A DNA stretch of 64,000 nucleotides from Oscillospiraceae bacterium (GTDB taxonomy: Bacteria > Bacillota > Clostridia > Oscillospirales > Ruminococcaceae): positions 62,001-126,000 of the forward strand of contig JAQUYD010000001.1 of the NCBI GenBank assembly GCA_028692035.1. The letters run 5' to 3'. Positions within the stretch are counted from its first letter, which is position 1, and each line of letters opens with the position of its first letter. Of this stretch, positions 8,256 through 16,427 are shown piece after piece. Below the pieces are notes generated by a model. It worked only from the letters and a program-made list of their open reading frames with translations, searched no databases and was not told the DNA's origin. The position numbers and the translations under genes were made by a program.

Positions 8256-10178
8256 TCATTCGCTTAACTGCGCCCACTCTTCCATAACGAGGGAAAGGGC
8301 CCGCTTCGTCTCCTCTAATTCTTGGCACTTTTCTCCCATCAAAACATAGTTTGCATAAATTTCCGGCTGGGTGATCTCTTCCTCCAGTTGGGCGATCTTC
8401 GCCTCCAGCCGCGCAATCTCTTCCTCCAGATCTTTTAAATGCTGCCGCTTTTTGATCTGCTCATTTTTCTGTTGGCGCGTCCGGTATCCGCTTGCAGAAA
8501 CCGCTTTTGCAGGCGCGGGAGCTTCCTCTTCTTGTCGCGCCGCCTTCGTCCTGCGCCGGTCCTTTTCTGCAAAGTAATCGTCGTACCCACCCTGATAGGT
8601 CTCAACACCGGTACCAGTAAATTCCATAATAAAATCCGGTACCCGGTTGAGCATATACCGGTCATGGGACACCATCAACAGCGTTCCCTCATATTCCTGC
8701 AGCGCCTCCTCCAACACCTCCTTGGAAGGGAGGTCTAGGTGGTTGGTCGGTTCATCCAGCAAAAGGACATTGCCCCGCTGCAGCATCAGCACCGCAAAAG
8801 CAAGCTTTGCCTTTTCCCCGCCGGAGAGGACCGACACCTTTTTATACACTGCCTCTCCCGTAAGCAAAACGCCGCCCAACAGGCTGCGTACTTCATGTTC
8901 AGTCATCTGCGGATAACGCGACCAAATTTCCTCCAGGGCAGTGTTGTTCGGATTTAAACCTTTCAGTTCCTGCTCATAATACGCGACCTTGACGTTTTTG
9001 CCCCAAGAAAAAGCGCCGGAATCCACTGGGATCTGCTTTAAAACCGCTTTGAGAAAACTGGATTTTCCCACGCCATTGGCGCCGATGATCGCGATTTTAT
9101 TTCCCCGTTCTACATGTAGATTGATGCCGCTGGCCAAATGCTTTCGGTTGGGCGGCTCCCCCACCGAAAGAGACAGGTTCTCCACCACCAAAACGTCTTT
9201 GACCGGCTCCCGGTCGTACTGGAAGGAAAGCCGCGCCGTTTTGATCTCGCTCTGGGGTTTTTCCACCCGCTCCATCCGCTCCAACGCGGCAATCCGGCTT
9301 TGGGCCCGCTTGGTTGTGGAAGCGCGAACCAGATTGCGCGCTACAAAATCCTCCATGGCGGCGATCTCTTGCTGCTGTTGTTCGTATTCTTTTTGCTGGC
9401 GCTCACGGCGCTCTTTTTTCAACAGGACATATTTCGAGTAATTGCCCTTATAGGTTTCCAACTTATGCCGCTCCACCTCCCAAATACCCGATACCAGCTT
9501 GTCCAGAAAATACCGGTCATGGGACACCAGCAAAAGCGCCCCTTTGTAGCTGGAAAGATACTCTTCCAGCCAGGTCAGGGTTTTGAAATCCAGATGGTTG
9601 GTCGGCTCATCCAGGATTAACAGGGCCGGCTGTTCCAGCAGAAGCTTTGCCAAGGCAAGGCGGGTCTTTTCCCCGCCGGACAGGGTTCGGATCACCGAAT
9701 CCGCAGGTTTGTCCCCAAAGCCCATCCCGTTGAGGATGGTGCGGATTTTCACCTCGACCAGATACCCCTCCGCCTTGCTGAATCGCTCATCCAACACCGC
9801 GTATTCTTCCACTAGCGTACGGTATTGTTCCCCTGCATGATCCAAATTGTCCGCCGCCATTTCCCTTTCCAGCTGCCGCAAACGGGACTCCATTTCTAAA
9901 ACAGGGCGAAAAACACCGCGCAGCTCCTCCCAAATGGTATTCTCACCGGAAAGGCCGCTGTTTTGGCGCAGAAAACCAATGCTCGCGCCATTGGCAATAG
10001 ATATCACGCCGCTATCCGGCGACAGATCTCCCACGATCAGATTCAACAAGGTTGATTTGCCCGCGCCGTTGACCCCGATCAGGCCAATACGGTCGTTATC
10101 CTCAATTTTTGCCGTAATATCCTGCAGCACCACATTGGCGCCGAAGCCTTTGTTCAGTTGTTCGATTGAAAGCACCAT
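8256..10178 (-). CDS. ABC-F family ATP-binding protein
   Basis: A soluble protein of 640 residues with two ABC ATPase cassettes and no membrane segment, the hallmark of ABC-F translation factors that act at the ribosomal E site. Walker A motifs are GVNGAGKST (about 36) and GANGVGKSS (about 363). Signatures are LSGGEKTR (about 165) and LSGGEKAK (about 448). A basic inter-domain linker and a charged C-terminal coiled coil (about 560-640, rich in Glu, Lys and Gln) follow. It resembles the Uup/YdiF-type subgroup more than known antibiotic-resistance members, but that is a judgement by eye. It has its own promoter, divergent from aroB. Confidence 0.9.
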   Translation of the reverse strand: MVLSIEQLNKGFGANVVLQDITAKIEDNDRIGLIGVNGAGKSTLLNLIVGDLSPDSGVISIANGASIGFLRQNSGLSGENTIWEELRGVFRPVLEMESRLRQLEREMAADNLDHAGEQYRTLVEEYAVLDERFSKAEGYLVEVKIRTILNGMGFGDKPADSVIRTLSGGEKTRLALAKLLLEQPALLILDEPTNHLDFKTLTWLEEYLSSYKGALLLVSHDRYFLDKLVSGIWEVERHKLETYKGNYSKYVLLKKERRERQQKEYEQQQQEIAAMEDFVARNLVRASTTKRAQSRIAALERMERVEKPQSEIKTARLSFQYDREPVKDVLVVENLSLSVGEPPNRKHLASGINLHVERGNKIAIIGANGVGKSSFLKAVLKQIPVDSGAFSWGKNVKVAYYEQELKGLNPNNTALEEIWSRYPQMTEHEVRSLLGGVLLTGEAVYKKVSVLSGGEKAKLAFAVLMLQRGNVLLLDEPTNHLDLPSKEVLEEALQEYEGTLLMVSHDRYMLNRVPDFIMEFTGTGVETYQGGYDDYFAEKDRRRTKAARQEEEAPAPAKAVSASGYRTRQQKNEQIKKRQHLKDLEEEIARLEAKIAQLEEEITQPEIYANYVLMGEKCQELEETKRALSLVMEEWAQLSE

Positions 10179-10212
10179 AATCTTGTATCCTTTTTATCCA
10201 GACGTTGCTTTT

Positions 10213-10241
10213 ATTTTAGCATATCCGCTTTTTTTCATCAA
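10213..10241 (-). promoter_or_regulatory. Promoter of the ABC-F gene
   Basis: Minus strand: -35 TTGATG (10241-10236), 17-bp spacer, and an extended -10 TGCTAAAAT whose hexamer is TAAAAT (10218-10213). Only six bases separate its -35 from the -35 of the divergent aroB promoter. Confidence 0.75.
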
Positions 10242-10247
10242 CAGATA

Positions 10248-10276
10248 TTGACAAACATATTTTCTCTGACTATTCT
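10248..10276 (+). promoter_or_regulatory. Promoter of the aroBAC operon
   Basis: Plus strand: perfect -35 TTGACA (10248-10253), 17-bp spacer, -10 TATTCT (10271-10276). It lies back to back with the ABC-F promoter. The leader up to aroB holds an extra AAAGGAG and ATG pair at about 10283-10296 that is not in the aroB frame. Confidence 0.75.
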
Positions 10277-10363
10277 TACTTTAAAGGAGCAAAATGGCAG
10301 CAGCCGGTACAATTGGTATCGGCTTTTTTTCGATAAGGTTGAAAATCAAATGGAGGAATGGCA

Positions 10364-11422
10364 ATGAACTGTATTCGAGTAAATACCGGAACCCCTTACG
10401 ACGTGCGGATCCGGCGCGGCATTTTGCGGGAAGCGGGAAACGAAATCAAAAAAATCTTTCCCCACGCGCGGCTGGCCATTGTGACCGATTCCAACGTATC
10501 CCCCCTGTATCTGCGTTCCCTGCTGGATTCGCTAGAGCTGGCCGGGTATCAAAATACCCCTTCTTTCACGATGGAAGCGGGGGAAAATACAAAATCCCTG
10601 GAAAGCGCCGGGCTTTTGTACCAACTCCTCTCCCAAAGCAAAATTTCCCGGGACTGCTGCCTGATTGCGTTGGGCGGCGGCGTCATCGGCGACCTCACCG
10701 GCTTTGTGGCTTCAACCTATCTGCGCGGCATTCCATTTATTCAGATCCCCACCACCCTTTTAGCGCAGGTCGATTCCTCTGTCGGCGGAAAAACCGCCGT
10801 GAACCTGCCCGTTGGCAAAAACCTAGTCGGAACTTTCTGGCAACCGTCTTTGGTGCTGTGCGACCCGGACACCCTGGCCACACTGCCGGAGGACGTTTTT
10901 GCTGACGGCGTTGCCGAAGCGCTGAAATGCGGTATGATCAAAGACCCTGTGTTGTTCGATCTGCTGGCGGATCAGGAGCCGCAGGCACATTTGGAGGAGA
11001 TTATCGCCCGCTGTATCTGCGTAAAAAGGGATGTTGTGGAAAAAGACGAGTACGATACCGGCGAGCGGATGTTGCTGAATTTCGGCCACACCATGGGGCA
11101 TGCGGTGGAAAATTGGATGCAATACCAGCAGCGGCACGGCCAATGCGTCGCCACCGGGATGGTGATGATCGCCCGTGCACAGACTGCTGCGGGAACGTTG
11201 CCTGCCGCGGTTTTGGACCGGCTGTTGGCAGCCTGCCAAAAATATGGCCTGCCCACCTGCTGCAAAGCCCCTTTGGATGAGTTGTTCAAAATCTGTCGGC
11301 AGGACAAGAAAAATACCGTCCGCGGCATCCGCGCCATCCTGTTGCGCAGTATTGGCGACAGCTATATCCAGAACTTCCCCTTTGAAGCGTTTGAAGCGTT
11401 TATAAAAGGCGGTGCGTGCTAA
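10364..11422 (+). CDS. aroB: 3-dehydroquinate synthase
   Basis: AroB is the second enzyme of the shikimate pathway; it cyclises DAHP to 3-dehydroquinate using NAD and a divalent metal. The 352-residue product has the NAD-binding stretch ALGGGVIGDLTGFVAST (about 104), PTTLLAQVDSSVGGKT, and the metal ligands in LLNFGHTMGHAVE. The start is the ATG at 10364: GGAGG lies seven bases upstream, whereas the in-frame ATG at 10358 is only one base from it. The stop codon overlaps the aroA start (TAATG). First gene of aroB-aroA-aroC. Confidence 0.97.
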   Translation: MNCIRVNTGTPYDVRIRRGILREAGNEIKKIFPHARLAIVTDSNVSPLYLRSLLDSLELAGYQNTPSFTMEAGENTKSLESAGLLYQLLSQSKISRDCCLIALGGGVIGDLTGFVASTYLRGIPFIQIPTTLLAQVDSSVGGKTAVNLPVGKNLVGTFWQPSLVLCDPDTLATLPEDVFADGVAEALKCGMIKDPVLFDLLADQEPQAHLEEIIARCICVKRDVVEKDEYDTGERMLLNFGHTMGHAVENWMQYQQRHGQCVATGMVMIARAQTAAGTLPAAVLDRLLAACQKYGLPTCCKAPLDELFKICRQDKKNTVRGIRAILLRSIGDSYIQNFPFEAFEAFIKGGAC

Positions 11423-12675
11423 TGGACGTCCGCATTACCCCAAGCCGCCTTCGCGGCGAAGTCTGCGCTCCGCCATCCAAAAGCATTGCACATCGCGCCC
11501 TGATCTGCGCGGCGCTGGCAAATCAACACAGCACAGTTTCGCCGGTAGACTTGTCCAAAGACATGGACGCGACCATTGGCGCTTTAAAGGCAATGGGCGC
11601 GTCTATTGTTCGCAATGGCAAAGAAGTCCGCATCACCGGCATCAGCGCCCCGCCGCAAAACGCTGAAATCGACTGCATCGAGTCCGGGTCTACCCTGCGT
11701 TTTTTGATCCCCGTGGCCGCAGCTCTTGGGATCTCCTGCCGATTCACCGGTTCCGGCCGTCTGCCCGAACGGACGATTGGTCCGTATTTCGACGCTTTTT
11801 TGAGTAAAGGGGTTTTGCTTGACAGATCTTTCGTTCCCTTACAGCTGTCCGGCAGCTTGCAGCCCGGCAGCTACACGCTGCCCGGAGACATCAGCTCCCA
11901 GTTTATCACCGGGCTGCTGTTCGCGTTGCCGCTGCTTAACGGAGAAAGCGCCATTCATCTATCCACTGCACTGGAATCTGCACCCTATATTGATCTGACT
12001 ATTGATGTTTTACGAAAATTTGGCATCAAAATTCACTGCCAAGATTCCGATTTCTTCATTCCCGGCGGACAAACCTATCTGCCACAGGCATTTTCGGTGG
12101 AAGCGGACTTTTCCAATGCCGCCTTTTTTCTGACTGCGGCCGCTCTTGGGCAAGATGTAACCGTATCCGGACTGTCCGTCAAATCTTTGCAGGGAGATCG
12201 AAAAATTTTAGAGGCGCTATCCGCTTTGGGAGCCTCTGCTTCTTTTAATGGGGATCGCGTCCAGATGAAGCGCCCCATCTGCCGACCTGCCGAAATTGAT
12301 ATCCGGGACATCCCGGACTTGGCGCCTATTTTATGCGTTGCCGCCGCCGCTGTTCCAGGGCGGACTGTGCTCCACGGAACCCGGCGATTAAAGATTAAGG
12401 AAAGCGACCGCGCCGCCGCCATGATCGACTGCCTGACCCGGCTCGGTGCCCGGATCTGGTCGGAATACGACTCGCTGATCATTGACGGGGGTACGCCTTT
12501 ACACGGCGCTGTCGTGTCCTCTTACGGGGACCATCGGATCGTCATGGCTATGGCGATTGCCGCCTTACTTGCTGACGGGCCGATTGTCATCGAGCAGGCG
12601 CAGGCGGTAGACAAATCCTACCCTGGATTCTTTGAAGATTTTAAATTGTTGGGAGGCGTTGTTCATGTCCTCTAG
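11422..12675 (+). CDS. aroA: 5-enolpyruvylshikimate-3-phosphate synthase
   Basis: AroA adds enolpyruvate from PEP to shikimate 3-phosphate. The 417-residue protein starts MDVRITPSRLRGEV and has the substrate-binding PPSKSIAHR near residue 15, IESGSTLRFLIPVAA, and LKIKESDRAAAM with the conserved Arg. The ATG at 11422 overlaps the aroB stop codon; an in-frame GTG six bases earlier is too close to any ribosome binding site. The 3' end overlaps aroC by 11 bp, which suggests translational coupling. An alanine follows the LRFL segment, as expected for a bacterial enzyme. Confidence 0.96.
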   Translation: MDVRITPSRLRGEVCAPPSKSIAHRALICAALANQHSTVSPVDLSKDMDATIGALKAMGASIVRNGKEVRITGISAPPQNAEIDCIESGSTLRFLIPVAAALGISCRFTGSGRLPERTIGPYFDAFLSKGVLLDRSFVPLQLSGSLQPGSYTLPGDISSQFITGLLFALPLLNGESAIHLSTALESAPYIDLTIDVLRKFGIKIHCQDSDFFIPGGQTYLPQAFSVEADFSNAAFFLTAAALGQDVTVSGLSVKSLQGDRKILEALSALGASASFNGDRVQMKRPICRPAEIDIRDIPDLAPILCVAAAAVPGRTVLHGTRRLKIKESDRAAAMIDCLTRLGARIWSEYDSLIIDGGTPLHGAVVSSYGDHRIVMAMAIAALLADGPIVIEQAQAVDKSYPGFFEDFKLLGGVVHVL

Positions 12676-13750
12676 CTGGGGAAATCAAATCAAGCTGTCC
12701 ATTTTCGGCGAATCCCACGGTCCTGCCATCGGCGTTGTGCTGGACGGGCTGCCCGCTGGCGAGCCCCTTGATCTGGATGTGCTTTTGTCTTTTATGGACA
12801 GACGCCGCCCAGGCCAAAACCGTTTTTCAACCCCGCGCAAGGAGACGGACGCACCCCATATCCTGTCCGGTTTCTATCAGGGCCGCACCACCGGCACGCC
12901 GCTAGCTGTCGTCATCCAAAACAGCGATACGCATAGTGCAGACTATGCCCAAATGAGCAGCGTCGCCCGCCCTGCCCATGCGGATTATACCGGCTATCTG
13001 CGCTACCATGGGGCGCAGGATCCCCGGGGTGGCGGGCATTTTTCCGGCCGGCTAACTGCGCCCTTGGTCGCAGCTGGGGGGATCGCCAAGCAGATCCTCG
13101 CGCGGCGGGGCGTTGTGGTTGGCGCCCATATTTTTTCGGTCGGCTGCCAAAATGACCTGCCCTTTGACCCGGTTGGCCTGACCGCCGAAGAACTGGCGGC
13201 GCCTGGCCAAAAAACCTTTCCTGTATTAGACGCCAAGGCCGGCGAATCTATGCAGCAGCTAATCGAAAGCTGCCGCATGGCGCAGGATTCTGTTGGTGGC
13301 GTGGTGGAGTGCGGTGTAATCGGTTTTCCCGCCGGGGTCGGATCCCCTATCTTCGACGGGTTGGAAAACCGCTTGGCTTCTCTGATCTTTGGTATTCCAG
13401 CGGTAAAAGGGATCGAATTCGGCGCGGGATTCGAAGCCTCCCGCCATTTCGGCTCCCAAATGAATGATCCTTTCCGTCTGGAAAACGGCCAGATCCGCAC
13501 TACCAGCAACCATCACGGCGGGATCTTGGGCGGGATTTCTTCCGGTATGCCGATTCTACTGCGGGCGGCCTTTAAACCCACTCCGTCCATATCCCGGCCG
13601 CAGGAAACGGTGGATTTTCAAAAAATGGAACCTACACAGCTGTCGATTGAAGGACGGCACGATCCTTGCGTTGTTCCCAGAGCTGTCCCCTGCGTGGAAG
13701 CCGCCACCGCCCTGGCGCTGCTGGATGCCTGGATGGAAAAAATAGAATAA
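12665..13750 (+). CDS. aroC: Chorismate synthase
   Basis: AroC eliminates phosphate from EPSP to give chorismate and needs reduced FMN. The 361-residue protein shows the family signatures GESHGPAIGVVLDGLPAG near residue 13 and, later, SVGGVVECGVIGFPAGVGSPIFDGLE and RTTSNHHGGILGGISSGMPI. The ATG at 12665 is chosen because GGGAGG lies eight bases upstream, inside the end of aroA. It ends the operon and is followed by a terminator. aroQ, for the step after AroB, is elsewhere in the window (37.8 kb); aroE and the shikimate kinase are not seen. Confidence 0.97.
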   Translation: MSSSWGNQIKLSIFGESHGPAIGVVLDGLPAGEPLDLDVLLSFMDRRRPGQNRFSTPRKETDAPHILSGFYQGRTTGTPLAVVIQNSDTHSADYAQMSSVARPAHADYTGYLRYHGAQDPRGGGHFSGRLTAPLVAAGGIAKQILARRGVVVGAHIFSVGCQNDLPFDPVGLTAEELAAPGQKTFPVLDAKAGESMQQLIESCRMAQDSVGGVVECGVIGFPAGVGSPIFDGLENRLASLIFGIPAVKGIEFGAGFEASRHFGSQMNDPFRLENGQIRTTSNHHGGILGGISSGMPILLRAAFKPTPSISRPQETVDFQKMEPTQLSIEGRHDPCVVPRAVPCVEAATALALLDAWMEKIE

Positions 13751-13753
13751 ACG

Positions 13754-13797
13754 AAACTCTGCCGGATTTCACCTGTTTTTCTGGCAGAGTTTTTTTC
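13754..13797 (+). terminator. Terminator of aroBAC
   Basis: Stem AAACTCTGCC (13754-13763) pairs with GGCAGAGTTT (13783-13792) and is followed by a run of T. It starts only a few bases after the aroC stop. Confidence 0.85.
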
Positions 13798-13859
13798 TTG
13801 TTTCCGCCAATCAAATCCCGTAAAATAAAATTGGATTGGAACAGGAAAGGAGGCGGAAC

Positions 13860-14126
13860 ATGCAATTTGTGAAAAAAGTCGGGAAAGAACTGGACAGTAT
13901 TTGTATTTATTCCAAGCAGATCATTATTTTCAGCTTTTGGAGTGCCGTTGTTTTATTTGTTTTGGCGCTTATTTCCTACCGGATGGCCTTTTATCTAGAT
14001 TATCACCAACAGATGCTAATCCATCGGACCGCCATGGAAGCGGCTCCTTCCTGCTTTGTCGCAGGATTCATCGCCGCGCTGATCGGGGATTTAGCTGCTC
14101 GTTCGTATGAAAAAAAGAATCGGTAA
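13860..14126 (+). CDS. Small two-helix membrane protein, unrecognised
   Basis: Not recognised. The 88-residue protein has two clear hydrophobic segments: IIIFSFWSAVVLFVLALISY (about 20-40) and CFVAGFIAALIGDLAA (about 64-80). A short soluble loop with His and Tyr lies between them and the tail is basic (RSYEKKNR). An N-terminal stretch MQFVKKVGKELDSICIYSKQ precedes the first helix. The start has an excellent AAAGGAGG six bases upstream, so expression is likely. It follows the aroC terminator and precedes another unrecognised gene by 23 bp. A gene of this size near spore or envelope functions is common in Clostridia, but nothing here proves such a role. Confidence 0.7.
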   Translation: MQFVKKVGKELDSICIYSKQIIIFSFWSAVVLFVLALISYRMAFYLDYHQQMLIHRTAMEAAPSCFVAGFIAALIGDLAARSYEKKNR

Positions 14127-14149
14127 CAACGGATTGCTCCGGGCATAAA

Positions 14150-14551
14150 ATGAACAGAGAACAGCAAATGATTGCCCTTCCGTGCGGGGCGGTTCTCAAG
14201 GCCGGCGCGGAGATCGGAGTTTTCCCCATGAAGCCGAAGGATTCTGCAAAACAAAGCGCCTGTGTGCTGCAACTAAAAAAGGGAGGTACATATGAATTGA
14301 CCTATACCGTTTCCATTCCGCCGATGTGTGAATTGGAAGCAAATTTTTTTCTGCGGTGTAATGAGGCGATACTGGAGCAGACGATCCGGCATATCCGAAA
14401 AAAAAGCGGATATCGACTGACGGTTTTGGAACGAACCCGGTGCGAACTGGCAGATCACGTTAGACTGGCGGTTGACGCACAACCACAGGGGTGCTTGCAT
14501 GGCCTTTCCCCTTGCGCCTGCTGTTCCATCTGCGCCAAACGGCTGTTGTAA
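14150..14551 (+). CDS. Hypothetical protein, possible jelly-roll/BclA-C-like fold
   Basis: Not firmly recognised. The 133-residue product begins MNREQQMIALPCGAVLKAGAEI and contains GGTYELTYTVSIPP near residue 45. This pattern resembles the beta-strand start of BclA C-terminal/TNF-like domains in clostridial surface and exosporium proteins (inference, weak). It has eight Cys, with four near the end (SPCACCSIC). No strong ribosome binding site precedes the ATG at 14150; an alternative ATG at 14228 has GGAG eight bases upstream, so the start is uncertain. It ends 24 bp before the tRNA promoter. Confidence 0.5.
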   Translation: MNREQQMIALPCGAVLKAGAEIGVFPMKPKDSAKQSACVLQLKKGGTYELTYTVSIPPMCELEANFFLRCNEAILEQTIRHIRKKSGYRLTVLERTRCELADHVRLAVDAQPQGCLHGLSPCACCSICAKRLL

Positions 14552-14574
14552 CAAATCGTTCTGGAACAAAAAAC

Positions 14575-14603
14575 TTGACTTTTGTCCCGTTTCGTAGGAT
14601 AAT
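14575..14603 (+). promoter_or_regulatory. Promoter of tRNA-Gly
   Basis: -35 TTGACT (14575-14580), 17-bp spacer, -10 GATAAT (14598-14603). The tRNA begins 17 bases after the -10, so the 5' leader is very short. Confidence 0.8.
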
Positions 14604-14619
14604 AGATAAGCATTCCGTT

Positions 14620-14693
14620 GCGGGCATAGTTTAGTGGTAAAACATCAGCTTCCCAAGCTGAGGTTGCGAGTTCGATTCTCGTTGCCCGCTCCA
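14620..14693 (+). tRNA. tRNA-Gly (anticodon CCC)
   Basis: A complete 74-nt cloverleaf: acceptor GCGGGCA pairs with TGCCCGC, the D arm is GTTTAGTGGTAAAAC, anticodon stem TCAGC/GCTGA encloses loop TTCCCAA, and the T arm contains GTTCGATTC. Discriminator U and CCA are encoded. The loop gives anticodon CCC, which reads GGG, so this is the minor glycine isoacceptor. It has its own promoter and terminator. Confidence 0.95.
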
Positions 14694-14732
14694 AAAAATC
14701 ACGTTTAAGCTTTTGCTTAAACGTGATTTTTT
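14694..14732 (+). terminator. Terminator of tRNA-Gly
   Basis: A perfect stem, AATCACGTTTAAGC with its complement around a TTTT loop (14711-14714), is followed by a run of T. It begins immediately after the CCA end. Confidence 0.9.
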
Positions 14733-14989
14733 CATGTGGGGATCTTTTCCCCCTGATGGCCACCTTCCCGTACAAACCAATCCGAGAACCAAGACGCTTG
14801 ATCTTGCGGGAAAGCTTCACATTCGTTTCTCAATTTTTTCTATTTTTGTTTATAGGGGCGTCACAATTTCCCAGTATGATAAATACATTCCAAGGAATTA
14901 TTCCCGCCGCGGCCGCCGGGTATGGACGGAATACCGAACCGGTGGTCAGGCGGACAACCAATTCTCCCTATTCATTGGGGTTTTGATAC
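14733..14989. other. Intergenic stretch with no recognisable gene
   Basis: About 260 bp between the tRNA terminator and the long inverted repeat. Short open frames exist on both strands, but none has a ribosome binding site or a recognisable motif. A GC-rich patch at about 14908-14940 breaks the otherwise AT-rich sequence. I see nothing functional that I can support. Confidence 0.5.
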
Positions 14990-15046
14990 ATTATCTTGCC
15001 AAAAGCCGCCCGATTTTAAAAATCGGGCGGCTTTTGGCAAGATAAT
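14990..15046. repeat. 28-bp perfect inverted repeat, probable bidirectional terminator
   Basis: Arms 14990-15017 and 15019-15046 are exact reverse complements with a single unpaired base between them. The core GCCGCCCGATTTT is flanked by A and T runs on both sides, so either strand gives a GC stem followed by T residues. It lies 57 bp past the proA stop and most likely ends proA transcription on the minus strand while blocking read-through from the other side. The stem is longer than a terminator needs. Confidence 0.75.
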
Positions 15047-15102
15047 AGACAACTTCATCCACAGCTGTTTTAACTGATAAAGGCTGAATGCTAAACGGGG
15101 GC

Positions 15103-16353
15103 CTATCGAACCTGGCCGCTACCAAGAACAATGTATTTATAGCTGCACAATTCCTCAAGGCCCAAAGGTCCCCGGGCATGGAATTTCTGGGTGGAAATCC
15201 CCATTTCACACCCTAAGCCAAATTCGCTTCCATCTGTAAAGCGTGTAGATGCATTGACGTAAACTGCAGCGCTATCCACTGCCGCAGTAAACTGCCGGGC
15301 CGCAGCCGGATCCACTGTCACGATCGCTTCACTATGACCGCTGGAATGGGCGCCAATATGGGCAATCGCCTCTTCAATACTGTCCACCACCCGGACCGCC
15401 AGAATATAATCCAAAAATTCCGTATCAAAATCAGCTTCTTCAGCCGGAACGCCGACAATAACTGCCCTCGCCCGTTCGTCCAGCCGCAGTTCTACTGGGA
15501 AGCCCTCCTGCCGCTCATCCACCAACCGCCGTTTGAGCGCAGGCAAAAACGCCGCCGCAATCGCACTATGAACCAGGCAGACCTCCGCTGCATTGCAGAC
15601 GGAAGGGCGGCTGGTTTTCGCATTTTCAAGGATTTCTAGCGCCATATCCAAATCGGCCGCCACGTCCACATAAATATGGCAAATGCCAGTACCGGTCTGG
15701 ATACAGGGTACCTTTGCCTGTTCTACACAAGTAGAAATCAAGCCGTGACCGCCCCGGGGAATGAGAAGATCCACCAGACCCACTGCAGTCATCAGCTCCA
15801 AAGCGGAAGCGCGCGAAGTATCTTCAATCAAGGTGACAGCCGCTTCCGGTAGGCCGGCGGTACGAAGGCCGCGCCGCAACGCTTTGGTAACGCAAACAGC
15901 GCTACGGTGCGCTTCTTTGCCACAGCGTAAAATGCAGATATTCCCACTTTTTAGAGTCAGCGCCGCCACATCGCTGGTCACATTAGGGCGGCTTTCATAA
16001 ATGATCGCCACCACTCCAAGGGGCACCTGGATCCGGCGGATCGTCAGTCCGTTAGGGCGCGTCGTTTCGCTTAAAAGCCGTCCCACCGGGTCCGGCAGGG
16101 CGGCCACCGCCCGGATCCCTTGAGCCATATCCAAAACGCGGTCGGAAGAAAGGGCCAGACGGTCCAACATGACAGCGCTGATCGTACCCTTTGCCGCTTC
16201 CAGATCCAGCCGGTTCGCATCCAAAATATCTGCCATGTCTGCCTCTAGCGCATCGGCCATGGCCGCCAGCGCGCGATTTTTCGTCGGCGTATCCGCCATA
16301 GCTAATACACGTTTGGCCTGTTGCGCGACTTGCAGCTGTTCTAACGTCGTCAT
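15103..16353 (-). CDS. proA: Glutamate-5-semialdehyde dehydrogenase (gamma-glutamyl phosphate reductase)
   Basis: ProA reduces gamma-glutamyl phosphate with NADPH in proline synthesis. The 416-residue length is standard. Family marks include [30 protein letters not shown], the catalytic Cys in [13 protein letters not shown], and near the C-terminus [23 protein letters not shown] followed by [17 protein letters not shown] stands ahead of the ATG. It lies 74 bp after proB, so the two consecutive enzymes are co-transcribed. Confidence 0.97.
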   Translation of the reverse strand: MTTLEQLQVAQQAKRVLAMADTPTKNRALAAMADALEADMADILDANRLDLEAAKGTISAVMLDRLALSSDRVLDMAQGIRAVAALPDPVGRLLSETTRPNGLTIRRIQVPLGVVAIIYESRPNVTSDVAALTLKSGNICILRCGKEAHRSAVCVTKALRRGLRTAGLPEAAVTLIEDTSRASALELMTAVGLVDLLIPRGGHGLISTCVEQAKVPCIQTGTGICHIYVDVAADLDMALEILENAKTSRPSVCNAAEVCLVHSAIAAAFLPALKRRLVDERQEGFPVELRLDERARAVIVGVPAEEADFDTEFLDYILAVRVVDSIEEAIAHIGAHSSGHSEAIVTVDPAAARQFTAAVDSAAVYVNASTRFTDGSEFGLGCEMGISTQKFHARGPLGLEELCSYKYIVLGSGQVR

Positions 16354-16427
16354 AACAAAAATCCTTTCAAAAGAAAAACCTTTTCTTTCACTTTCCCCGT
16401 CAAATTACCGCTCCCCCCGCAAAACCG

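Noticed and set aside
10294-10905. A 203-codon frame starting from a good ribosome binding site ahead of aroB
   Set aside because: Most of it overlaps aroB out of frame and shows no domain; kept only as a possible short upstream frame in the findings.
14455-14820. Minus-strand open frame containing RATRIELATSAWEADVLPLNYAR
   Set aside because: It is the antisense translation of the tRNA-Gly gene, a well-known false protein, with no ribosome binding site.
14713-15209. Opposite-strand frames that both end in KSRPI-KIGRLLAR-like sequence
   Set aside because: The shared ending is the long inverted repeat read from each side, not a repeated protein motif.
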